Assembly (NCBI GenBank): GCA_035460165.1
Contig: DATHWW010000024.1
Span: forward strand, 1 to 64,000
Source of the DNA: MM2 sp035460165
GTDB taxonomy: Bacteria > Pseudomonadota > Gammaproteobacteria > Burkholderiales > Methylophilaceae
DNA length: 64,000 nt
Direction of reading: 5' to 3'
A program made the position numbers and the translations under genes. This document shows, piece by piece, positions 7,241 through 14,432 of this stretch. The first letter of the stretch is position 1; every line of letters starts with the position of its first letter. The notes under the pieces are model-generated. The model saw nothing but the letters and a program-made list of their open reading frames with translations, was not told where the DNA came from and did no database searches.

Positions 7241-8361
7241 TGACCGACACCTCCATCATTAATTGGAACGAAGGCGGCATTGAGCGCACCGCCCGCTGGC
7301 GCTCCGAAGCCGCCGTGCCTTCGCCGAAGCGCGTCCAGATCGCCGACGATACGCTCAAAGCCGACGTCGCCTACCGGCTGGCCTGCGAGGGCACGGCGCT
7401 GCTATGGCGCGGCGATTACCAGAACGCCAGGCAACTGTTGCAGGCGATGTCGCGCCGCATCGACCGCAAGCCGCACAAGCAGGGCGCCACTCCCGCCGAG
7501 GCCTTTCATCTGCATCGTCAGGCGCAAGGCCAGCGCGCCCGCACGCTGGGGATGCTGCTGATTCCGCTGGATGCCGATTACCGCATTCCGCTGCGCCGTG
7601 CACCCGAAGTGCAGGCCGCATGCGAAGAGGCCTACGGTCCTGCTACCGAGGCTGCTATCGTTTCACTGCGTGAATTGCTGGGTCTGGTCGGCGCGCACGA
7701 ATGGCGCAAGAAGGGCGTACTCGTCCCCGCGTTGGGAGAGCGCATCCATCCGCACTATGGTGTGTTTTCGCCGGTGCGCGGAGAATACGTTGCGCTGGTC
7801 GACCAGGCGCCGCTGCCATCGACAGCATTGGCTTTCGATATCGGCACCGGTACCGGTGTGCTCGCTGCCGTGTTGGCGCGGCGAGGTGTCGAGCATGTGA
7901 TCGGCACGGATCAGGATCCGCGTGCCTTGCAATGCGCCCGCGAGAATATTGCCCGGCTGGGGCTGGAAAAACAGGTCGAAATTATGCAGGTCGATCTTTT
8001 TCCCGCAGGCCGTGCGCCGCTCGTCGTCTGCAATCCCCCTTGGATACCGGCCCGCCCCAATTCGCCCATCGAGGGCGCGATCTACGATCCTGAAAGTCGC
8101 ATGCTGCTCGGGTTTCTCAATGGACTGAAGGATCATCTCGAACCGAACGGGGAAGGGTGGCTGATACTCTCCGATATCGCAGAGCACCTCGGCCTGCGTA
8201 CACGCGAAACGCTGCTATCCGCCATCGAAAATGCAGGCCTCAAGGTAATCGAGCGCCTCGATACGCGCCCGCATCATCCCAAGGCCGCCGACCCGGACGA
8301 TCCGCTGCATGCGGCGCGGGCGCAGGAAGTCACTTCGCTCTGGCGCCTGGCTGTCGCCTAG
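7240..8361 (+). CDS. Class I SAM-dependent methyltransferase with NPPW motif
   Basis: A 373-residue methyltransferase. The N-terminal 180 residues are a family-specific domain. The Rossmann part then shows SAM motif I (FDIGTGTGVLAAVLARRG), an acidic post-motif (IGTDQDPRALQCARENI) and motif IV VCNPPWIP. The NPPW motif marks enzymes that methylate a planar nitrogen, such as RsmC-, PrmC- or adenine-N6-type enzymes. The substrate could be rRNA, tRNA, DNA or a protein glutamine. The start overlaps the yedI stop. A hairpin repeat lies just after the gene. Confidence 0.82.
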   Translation: MTDTSIINWNEGGIERTARWRSEAAVPSPKRVQIADDTLKADVAYRLACEGTALLWRGDYQNARQLLQAMSRRIDRKPHKQGATPAEAFHLHRQAQGQRARTLGMLLIPLDADYRIPLRRAPEVQAACEEAYGPATEAAIVSLRELLGLVGAHEWRKKGVLVPALGERIHPHYGVFSPVRGEYVALVDQAPLPSTALAFDIGTGTGVLAAVLARRGVEHVIGTDQDPRALQCARENIARLGLEKQVEIMQVDLFPAGRAPLVVCNPPWIPARPNSPIEGAIYDPESRMLLGFLNGLKDHLEPNGEGWLILSDIAEHLGLRTRETLLSAIENAGLKVIERLDTRPHHPKAADPDDPLHAARAQEVTSLWRLAVA

Positions 8362-8377
8362 TTTCGCTACTTATACC

Positions 8378-8400
8378 CCCTCTCCCTTTGCGGGAGAGGG
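8378..8400. repeat. Palindromic intergenic repeat (CCCTCTCCC hairpin)
   Basis: A perfect nine-base stem, CCCTCTCCC at 8378-8386 and GGGAGAGGG at 8392-8400, with a five-base loop. It is followed by CTAGGGTAAGG, the usual continuation of a dispersed repeat seen between genes in many Proteobacteria. There is no T-tract, so it is not a standard terminator, but the hairpin could stabilise the 3' end of the methyltransferase mRNA. Confidence 0.7.
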
Positions 8401-8431
8401 CTAGGGTAAGGATTACCCCATGCAGACCAAG

Positions 8432-8602
8432 CTATAGCCGGCACTGCGTCACATACTCCACTGTCACATGCTCATATCTGACTTTAGCGCTGCACTCATG
8501 TGGCCCTTGTATCCAGAGATAGGTAATAAAAGCGCCTACCCCTATGCAGAAAACGTACATTGCCAGGGACACATACACAGCAAATCTAGGATCAGTGTTC
8601 AT
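8432..8602 (-). CDS. Small single-span membrane protein
   Basis: A 56-residue protein with one hydrophobic segment (VSLAMYVFCIGVGAFITYLW, residues about 9-28), then a polar tail containing two cysteines (HECSAKVRYEH and VTQCRL). A strong ribosome site, GGGAGGA, lies just upstream of the ATG at 8602 on the minus strand, which supports a real gene. I do not recognise the family. The remaining sequence up to 8824 shows nothing beyond the alanine dehydrogenase leader. Confidence 0.6.
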   Translation of the reverse strand: MNTDPRFAVYVSLAMYVFCIGVGAFITYLWIQGPHECSAKVRYEHVTVEYVTQCRL

Positions 8603-8824
8603 GTTTTCCTCCCTTACGCATGAGCTATCCAAATTATTGGGCATTGCGCCATACGATTTTGTTCCGCTTGTCAGAAATAGGGAAGGGCTAATTTCTACCC
8701 TGTTATCGCCTATCCCAGCATGGACGAATGACGGAGTACGTTGTCAGATAGAAGAAGAAAGCAGAACGCCAAGGCTAGCCCGATGTAAACGAGAATGACT
8801 GTCCGACTGGACGGAGGGAAGAAG

Positions 8825-9940
8825 ATGCGTATCGGCGTACCCAGGGAAATCAAGATCCGCGAATACCGTGTCGGCATCGTACCGGCCAATGTACGCGAGC
8901 TGACCGAACGCGGTCACCAGGTCGTCGTTGAGACTGGCGCCGGGGCGGGTATAGGCGCGTCGGATAGCGACTATCTGGATGCTGGGGCGGTCATCGTGGC
9001 TACGGCGCGCGAAGTGTTCGAAGCTGCCGAGCTGGTTGTCAAGGTCAAGGAGCCGCAGGCAGTCGAGCGTGCTTGGCTGCGTCCGGGGCAGATGCTGTTC
9101 ACCTTTCTGCACCTCGCGCCCGATCCCCAGCAGGCGCGCGACCTCGTCGCCTCCGGCGCCACCTGCATCGCCTACGAAACCGTGACGGCCGACAACGGCA
9201 GCTTGCCGCTGCTGGCGCCGATGTCTGAGGTGGCGGGGCGGCTGTCGGTGCAGGCCGGGGCGTATTTCCTGGAAAAAGCGCACGGCGGGCGCGGCATTTT
9301 GCTCGGCGGCGTGCCGGGCGTAGCGCCGGCCAAGGTGGTCGTGATCGGCGGCGGAGTGGTCGGCACGCATGCCATCGAAGTTGCAGTCGGCATGGGTGCC
9401 GAGGTGTGGGTGCTGGACCGCAGCCTGGAAACCCTGCGCCGGCTATGGGCGCGCTTCGGACGCACCCTCAATACGGAATTTTCCACACACGACGCGATTG
9501 CACGACACTGTGCGGAGGCCGACCTCGTCATCGGCGCAGTATTACTCGCCGGCGCCGCCGCGCCTAAGCTCATCACCCGCGAAATGGTGCGCAGCATGAA
9601 GCCCGGCACGGTGATCGTGGACGTCGCCATCGACCAGGGCGGCTGCTGTGAAACCGCGCGCCCGACGACACACGACGATCCGGTGTACATGGAAGAGGGC
9701 GTGATTCACTATTGCGTCGCCAATATGCCGGGATCGGTGCCGAATACTTCGGCTTATGCGCTCAATAACGCCACACTGCCGTACATCATCGCGCTGGCGG
9801 ATCGCGGTCTCGACGCCTTGCAACAAAATCGCCATCTGCTTAACGGCCTCAACGTGCATCGCGGCATGATCACGCATGCGCCGGTCGCGAAAGCGCTGGG
9901 GTATGATTTCGTAGCGCCTAAAGAGGCGCTGAGTTTCTAA
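8825..9940 (+). CDS. ald: Alanine dehydrogenase
   Basis: A 371-residue enzyme, the usual length, catalysing NAD-dependent interconversion of L-alanine with pyruvate and ammonium. It begins MRIGVPREIKIREYRVGIVP. Substrate-binding and catalytic residues are in VVKVKEP (Lys) and FLHLAPDP (His). The NAD-binding glycine motif is VVIGGGVVGTHA, and the catalytic Asp lies in VDVAIDQGG. MRIGVPRE at 8825 is taken as the start because GGAGGGA lies just before it and the family begins there. It stands alone, with a small membrane-protein gene 17 bases downstream. Confidence 0.96.
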   Translation: MRIGVPREIKIREYRVGIVPANVRELTERGHQVVVETGAGAGIGASDSDYLDAGAVIVATAREVFEAAELVVKVKEPQAVERAWLRPGQMLFTFLHLAPDPQQARDLVASGATCIAYETVTADNGSLPLLAPMSEVAGRLSVQAGAYFLEKAHGGRGILLGGVPGVAPAKVVVIGGGVVGTHAIEVAVGMGAEVWVLDRSLETLRRLWARFGRTLNTEFSTHDAIARHCAEADLVIGAVLLAGAAAPKLITREMVRSMKPGTVIVDVAIDQGGCCETARPTTHDDPVYMEEGVIHYCVANMPGSVPNTSAYALNNATLPYIIALADRGLDALQQNRHLLNGLNVHRGMITHAPVAKALGYDFVAPKEALSF

Positions 9941-9957
9941 AAGAAAGGTTCTTGAGG

Positions 9958-10188
9958 ATGCAAACGTACTACCAATTATTGATTATCTATTTTGTTTCGC
10001 TGGGCATCTGCTCGCTCTCTACCATCTACAAAACATCCTGCTTCAAGAACATGCTGTGCCGACAGGTATTGGGGAATATGTTCTGGAGTCTGATTCCGGT
10101 GGTGAATACATTCAAGGCTGGATTGTGGATTGTCTCGATGATTGTCGAGGCGGTGCAGAAACGGAAGATGCCTGACGGAAGTGATTAG
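9958..10188 (+). CDS. Small membrane protein, intact member of a local pair
   Basis: A 76-residue protein starting MQTYYQLLIIYFVSLGICSL. It has a hydrophobic N-terminal segment and a second one around SLIPVVNTFKAGLWIVSMIV, with a basic tail. AAAGG lies about nine bases before the ATG. I do not recognise the family. A truncated relative with the same opening pattern (MQ..YQLLI..F...G..S) is found at 10851-10913, across the inverted-repeat element. That suggests duplication of this gene and decay of one copy. Confidence 0.6.
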   Translation: MQTYYQLLIIYFVSLGICSLSTIYKTSCFKNMLCRQVLGNMFWSLIPVVNTFKAGLWIVSMIVEAVQKRKMPDGSD

Positions 10189-10190
10189 GA

Positions 10191-10739
10191 AGGTCGGGTC
10201 TCGCCCCGACAGGCGAGATACTTTCGTTTGCTTGCCCAAACGAAAGTATCCAAAGGAAAGGGCACCCTGCCGCCGCGGTGCTGCGCACTCCCTTGCGCTG
10301 CTCGCCGAGTTGGCGGCAATCAAACTCGCCCTAACAGCTTGCACAAAACGTAAGCTGTCGCGGAACTCGAACAGGTGATTGCCGAAAGCCCCCAACTCGA
10401 CTCCGCTGCTCAGCGCGACAGAAGGGGAGGAAAGTCGTCGGGCAGTTACCATCCCCGGCCTCGTCATTCCGGCGAACGCCGGAATCCAGTGTTTTAAGAC
10501 TAAACCGCAATCGTGACACTTGGACAAACTCCCTTGCTGACGCGCCGAGCAGCACAGAGCGGCCGGGGGATTTCGGCGAGGACTGTCTGAGCGCGCAGCG
10601 CGAGTTCCGCAGCCGCCCGGCTGATCGAGCAGCACAGGGAAGTGCGCAGCACCGCGGAAGAGGGTGCCTTTCTTCTTTGGTTACTTTCTTTTGGGCAAGC
10701 AAAAGAAAGTAACTTGCCGCCGGGCAACCCCGGCCTACC
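10191..10739. mobile_element. Non-autonomous element with ~100-base terminal inverted repeats
   Basis: The left end (10191 to about 10305) and right end (about 10637-10739) are imperfect inverted copies. Both contain TACTTTC, TTTGCTTGCCCAAA, GAAAGTA, CCAAAG, GGCACCCT and CCGCGGTGCTGCGCACT in the same order when one end is reverse-complemented. Each end also holds a self-complementary hairpin: ACTTTCGTTTG/CAAACGAAAGT on the left and ACTTTCTTTTG/CAAAAGAAAGT on the right. The interior, about 330 bases, has no credible gene. The layout fits a MITE-like or composite intergenic repeat, a type seen in many gamma- and betaproteobacteria. No transposase is present and target duplications were not found by eye. 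Confidence 0.65.
10462..10491. repeat. Short palindromic repeat inside the element (ATTCCGGCG)
   Basis: ATTCCGGCG at 10466-10474 pairs with CGCCGGAAT at 10476-10484 in the context CGTCATTCCGGCGAACGCCG then GAATCCAGTG. This is a very common dispersed intergenic palindrome in Proteobacteria. It sits in the middle of the larger inverted-repeat element, so that element is probably a nest of repeats. Confidence 0.7.
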
Positions 10740-10850
10740 CAAGCTTTCTATACAGCATCAAATACCCCGCCCCGAATAAAATTTATGCAGTATTATCCCC
10801 AAGTACTATCAAGGGTTTACGGCGCAACTTGAATGGGAAGGAATCGACAA

Positions 10851-10913
10851 ATGCAACTTCAATATCAACTGCTAATCGTCTCTTTCATTTTAAGGGGCGT
10901 CTTCTCCGCCTGA
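10851..10913 (+). pseudogene. Truncated copy of the 9958 small membrane-protein gene
   Basis: A 20-codon frame, MQLQYQLLIVSFILRGVFSA then TGA, preceded by a good ribosome site (GGAAGGA). It matches the first 20 residues of the 9958 gene at M, Q, Y, Q, L, L, I, F, G and S in the same positions, while the codons differ widely. The relationship is therefore at protein level and old. The stop removes the second hydrophobic segment. It could be a decayed duplicate or a genuinely very short membrane peptide. Confidence 0.45.
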
Positions 10914-10947
10914 CGTTTTTGCTTACCTAATTAAAATTGGATAATTA

Positions 10948-11964
10948 ATGGGGGTTAAGGTGTCGCAGAAGAAAGCAATTAAGAAAAATGCTACGGAAGA
11001 CGCAGAAATAGCAAGCAAAACATGGGATGTTTTAGCTTCAGTCGGAATGGCCAGCTTTGCTGGCATACCTCTGCCGCCTTCAATGATTAAGTCTTTAAGA
11101 AAAGCAGCTGATAAATTTATTATTGGTGCTACAGAGTATGGAATGACTTTTTTAGAAGGGGCTATAGCTAAAAATAAAGCATTAGCAAATGGAAAAATAG
11201 AAGTTTTAACGGGATCTGCAAAAGCAGTAGCAAAAAAAATAAGTGAAGATGAACAGATTCTAAGCCGGGCAATGAATGTATTTGCGGCTGACTTAGTGGA
11301 GAAACAGAGAAACAAAGAAAGTGTCTTTGCTATAGCAGCTAAAGAGTTGAAGGAAGGTGTTTCATTTGTTGATACAGGAAGGGTTGTAGACGATGATTGG
11401 TTAGGAGAGTTTGCACGGTTGGCAGCTGCTAGGTCGAATACGGATGTTCAATTACTTTTGGGGAAGATTCTAGCTGGTGAAATACGTGAGCCAGGTTCCT
11501 TCTCCCCTTTAACTCTGCAAATTCTTATGACTCTCACTCCAAGCGTTGCTAAAACTTTCGAAAAGTTATGTAACGTAGCAATTGGATGGAAATCAGATGA
11601 GGGAAGTACTCTTGCTTTTTTTTGGCATGAAATGTACCCCGACTTTATGGAAGTGGGAGCAGAAGAATTGGAAATAAATTACGGAGAGATGTTAGTCCTA
11701 CAAAACTATGGACTTGTCCTGAATAATCTTGAAGCGACAGTAAATGCAGGTACTGTCGAAGAGTTACATATCGAGATTGGCGAAAGAAAAGTAACTTTGA
11801 GAAGTGAAATTAAATCCAAACAAATTAAATTAGAGCAAGTCGCTCCTTTAAGTCTATCAGGGGCTGAACTTCGTAAAGTTATAGCTTTAGCAGTTCCTCA
11901 AGGTTTTTACGAAAAGCAATTAGAGAATTTTAAAAAAATAGGATGTGTTGTCGTTGAAGGTTAA
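10948..11964 (+). CDS. DUF2806 domain protein, AT-rich
   Basis: A 338-residue soluble protein. The central and C-terminal parts resemble DUF2806, with DDDWLGEFARLAAARSNTD, LLGKILAGEIREPGSFSPL and LTLQILMTLTPSVAKTFEK. No catalytic motif or membrane span is visible. The gene is much richer in A+T than everything around it (many AAA, TTA and AAT codons), a sign of horizontal acquisition. It lies beside the inverted-repeat element. DUF2806 proteins occur in accessory regions of bacterial genomes; a role in defence is possible but unproven. The ribosome site is poor. The GC-rich genes resume about 240 bases later. Confidence 0.75.
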   Translation: MGVKVSQKKAIKKNATEDAEIASKTWDVLASVGMASFAGIPLPPSMIKSLRKAADKFIIGATEYGMTFLEGAIAKNKALANGKIEVLTGSAKAVAKKISEDEQILSRAMNVFAADLVEKQRNKESVFAIAAKELKEGVSFVDTGRVVDDDWLGEFARLAAARSNTDVQLLLGKILAGEIREPGSFSPLTLQILMTLTPSVAKTFEKLCNVAIGWKSDEGSTLAFFWHEMYPDFMEVGAEELEINYGEMLVLQNYGLVLNNLEATVNAGTVEELHIEIGERKVTLRSEIKSKQIKLEQVAPLSLSGAELRKVIALAVPQGFYEKQLENFKKIGCVVVEG

Positions 11965-12208
11965 TTTCAAAACCCTTGTTAATCTTCACCAATCCTCAAG
12001 CGCCCCGCTTTCTTTCCTGAGTAAGGGAAGCGGCTCACCCTCCACAATTCCCAGCCGATGAAACAAGCACCGTCAATAGCTTGTGCTAAGCAGTTCGCTC
12101 TCACCCCTTCCCCAAAACAGGCGTAGCATAAGAACTGGAACTCATCCCAAAAGGATCGGTTCCAGCTAGGCATCGAAACAAGGTCAACCTGACACGGGGG
12201 CTAGCGCG
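11965..12208. other. Intergenic stretch without a supported gene
   Basis: This stretch of 244 bases lies between the AT-rich DUF2806 gene and the NfeD gene. A 64-codon minus-strand frame (11979-12173, starting MPSWNRSFWDEF) is rich in Trp and Cys but has no ribosome site. It is not called as a gene, although it could be the remnant of one or part of a repeat. No terminator, promoter or inverted repeat is clear. Confidence 0.4.
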
Positions 12209-13612
12209 ATGCATACAGACTCAATCCTGCCAAAGCTATTTCACTCCCACGCCGCAATGACGCGGCGACTGGCGCTAGCCCTGCTGTTGCTTATTTCCGG
12301 CTGGGTACTGGCCGCAGCGCAACCCGTCATGGTTATGAAAATCGATGGGGCCATCGGCCCAGCGACGGCGGATTATGTCGTGCGGGGCCTGGCGCATGCC
12401 GCAGAAGGGCGGGCACAGCTTGCCGTGCTGCAGATAGATACGCCGGGTGGGCTCGATGTTTCGATGCGCCAGATCATCAAAGCGATGCTTGCCTCCAAGG
12501 TGCCGGTAGCGGTGTATGTGGCGCCGAGCGGCGCGCGTGCCGCCAGCGCCGGCACCTACATGCTCTATGCCAGCCATATCGCCGCGATGGCGCCGGGCAC
12601 CAATCTGGGCGCGGCCACGCCGGTGCAAATCGGGATGCCGGATGCCAAGCCCGGAGCCAAACCCGATAAATCCGACGACGCCAAGGAGAAAGAAGACCTT
12701 CCGGGGCAGGCCATGAGCAAGAAGCAGGTGAGCGATGCCGCGGCTTATATCCGTAGCCTGGCGCAGATGCGCGGGCGCAATGTCGATTGGGCGGAGAAAG
12801 CGGTGCGAGAGGCGGTGAGTCTGCCGGCCGATGATGCATTGAAGCTCAAGGTAATCGATTACGTCGCCGCCGACTTGCCGCGCCTGCTGCAGCAACTCGA
12901 CGGCGTAACGGTCGCCGTAGCGGGGCAGAGCATCCGCCTGACGACCGCAGCGGCGCCGGTGGTCAATTTCGAGCCCGACTGGCGCACCCGCCTGCTGCTG
13001 GTCATCACCGACCCCAGTATTGCCTTGATCCTGCTGCTGATCGGCGTTTACGGCCTGTTTTTCGAGTTCATGTCGCCAGGTTTCGCGGTTCCTGGCGTGC
13101 TGGGCGGCATCTGCCTGCTGCTGGCGCTGTATGGCTTGCATATGCTGCCGGTGAATTACGCGGGGTTGGCCTTGATACTGCTGGGGATTGCTTTCATGGT
13201 GGCCGAGGTATTCGTAGGCAGCTTCGGCGTGCTCGGCATGGGCGGAGTGGTGTCCTTTGTGTTTGGTGCGGTGATCCTGATCGATACCGAGTCGCCGGGT
13301 TTTGGCATTCCTTTGGGACTGATCGTTTTTATCGCGGCTGCGAGTGCCATCTTGCTGGCGCTGATCGGCGGCATGGCGCTCAAGGCACGACGACGGCAAG
13401 TGGTGAGCGGCGACGGTGCGCTGATCGGGAGTACTGGCCAGATGCTGAACGACGCGGAAACCGAAGGCTGGGCGTTGGTCGGCGGTGAAAACTGGCGCGT
13501 GCGCGCCAAGGCGCCGGTGCAGCGTGGACAGAAAGTGCGCGTGCTGGCCCGTGACGGCCTGCTGCTCCAGGTCGAGCCCATGGGATCGGAAGCAGAATCG
13601 AAAGGAGAATAA
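12209..13612 (+). CDS. NfeD family membrane serine protease (long form)
   Basis: A 467-residue protein of the long NfeD class. A signal sequence (MTRRLALALLLLISGWVLAAA) is followed by a ClpP-class serine protease domain. That domain has IDTPGGLDVSMRQIIKAML, the nucleophile Ser in SGARAASAGTYMLYAS, and a likely general-base Lys in SKKQVSDAAAYIRSLA. Four or five membrane helices (about 265-385) and a C-terminal OB-fold (about 395-460) follow. Long NfeD proteases cleave the C terminus of their stomatin partner, whose gene is three bases downstream. The start is uncertain: 12209 has GGGGG upstream, whereas an internal ATG at 12257 begins right at the signal peptide. Confidence 0.92.
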   Translation: MHTDSILPKLFHSHAAMTRRLALALLLLISGWVLAAAQPVMVMKIDGAIGPATADYVVRGLAHAAEGRAQLAVLQIDTPGGLDVSMRQIIKAMLASKVPVAVYVAPSGARAASAGTYMLYASHIAAMAPGTNLGAATPVQIGMPDAKPGAKPDKSDDAKEKEDLPGQAMSKKQVSDAAAYIRSLAQMRGRNVDWAEKAVREAVSLPADDALKLKVIDYVAADLPRLLQQLDGVTVAVAGQSIRLTTAAAPVVNFEPDWRTRLLLVITDPSIALILLLIGVYGLFFEFMSPGFAVPGVLGGICLLLALYGLHMLPVNYAGLALILLGIAFMVAEVFVGSFGVLGMGGVVSFVFGAVILIDTESPGFGIPLGLIVFIAAASAILLALIGGMALKARRRQVVSGDGALIGSTGQMLNDAETEGWALVGGENWRVRAKAPVQRGQKVRVLARDGLLLQVEPMGSEAESKGE

Positions 13613-13614
13613 TC

Positions 13615-14370
13615 ATGTTCGAATTCGGACTTACTGGTATCGCGTTGCTACTTGCCGCAGTGATCGCCTCGTCGTTTCGCATCCTGCGCGAATACGAGCG
13701 CGGCGTCGTGTTCCTGCTCGGCCGTTTCTGGAAGGTCAAGGGGCCGGGGCTGGTACTGGTCATTCCCGGCATCCAGCAATTGGTGCGCGTCGACTTGCGC
13801 ACGCGGGTGCTCGACGTGCCGACGCAGGACGTGATCTCGCGCGACAACGTTTCGGTCAAGGTGAACGCGGTGGTGTATTTTCGCGTGGTCGATCCGCAGC
13901 GGGCGATCATCCAGGTCGAGCACTACCTGAATGCAACCAGCCAGCTGGCGCAGACCACGCTGCGCGCCGTGCTGGGCAAGCATGAGTTGGACGAGATGCT
14001 GGCCGAGCGCGAACGCCTCAACGCGGATATCCAGCAGGTGCTGGACGCGCAAACCGATGCCTGGGGCATCAAGGTGGCCAACGTCGAAATCAAGCACGTC
14101 GATATCGACGAATCCATGGTGCGCGCCATTGCCAAGCAGGCCGAAGCCGAGCGGGAACGCCGCGCCAAGGTGATACACGCCGAAGGCGAACTGCAAGCCT
14201 CGGAAAAGCTGCTGCAAGCCGCGCAAATGCTGGCGCGTCAGCCGGAAGCAATTCAATTGCGCTATCTGCAGACGCTGGCCGCGATTACCGCAGACAAGTC
14301 CTCGACTATCGTCTTCCCGGTGCCAATGGATTTGCTTTCCGCCTTGAGCAAAGTCGCCCGAAAAGAGTAG
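13615..14370 (+). CDS. Slipin (stomatin-like SPFH protein)
   Basis: A 251-residue bacterial stomatin of the slipin type. It has an N-terminal membrane segment, then FRILREYERGVVFLLGRFWKVKGPG cut by the usual PGLVLVIPGIQ turn. The core SPFH strand is VDLRTRVLDVPTQDVISRDN, and a coiled coil AIAKQAEAERERRAKVIHAEG precedes the hydrophobic C-terminal end IVFPVPMDLLSAL. AAAGGAG precedes the ATG and overlaps the end of the NfeD gene. NfeD and slipin are a known protease-substrate pair affecting membrane domains. The downstream gene is convergent and no clear terminator lies in the 62 bases between. Confidence 0.95.
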   Translation: MFEFGLTGIALLLAAVIASSFRILREYERGVVFLLGRFWKVKGPGLVLVIPGIQQLVRVDLRTRVLDVPTQDVISRDNVSVKVNAVVYFRVVDPQRAIIQVEHYLNATSQLAQTTLRAVLGKHELDEMLAERERLNADIQQVLDAQTDAWGIKVANVEIKHVDIDESMVRAIAKQAEAERERRAKVIHAEGELQASEKLLQAAQMLARQPEAIQLRYLQTLAAITADKSSTIVFPVPMDLLSALSKVARKE

Positions 14371-14432
14371 CTAGCGCTGGCCGAGAGTGTGTGGCATCCA
14401 TCAGCCGAAGTGGCGTGATGTACCTCTGCGCC

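Noticed and set aside
12275..13399. 374-codon minus-strand open frame opposite the NfeD gene
   Set aside because: His/Gln/Arg-rich composition typical of a shadow frame in GC-rich DNA; the plus-strand protein is a clear NfeD family member.
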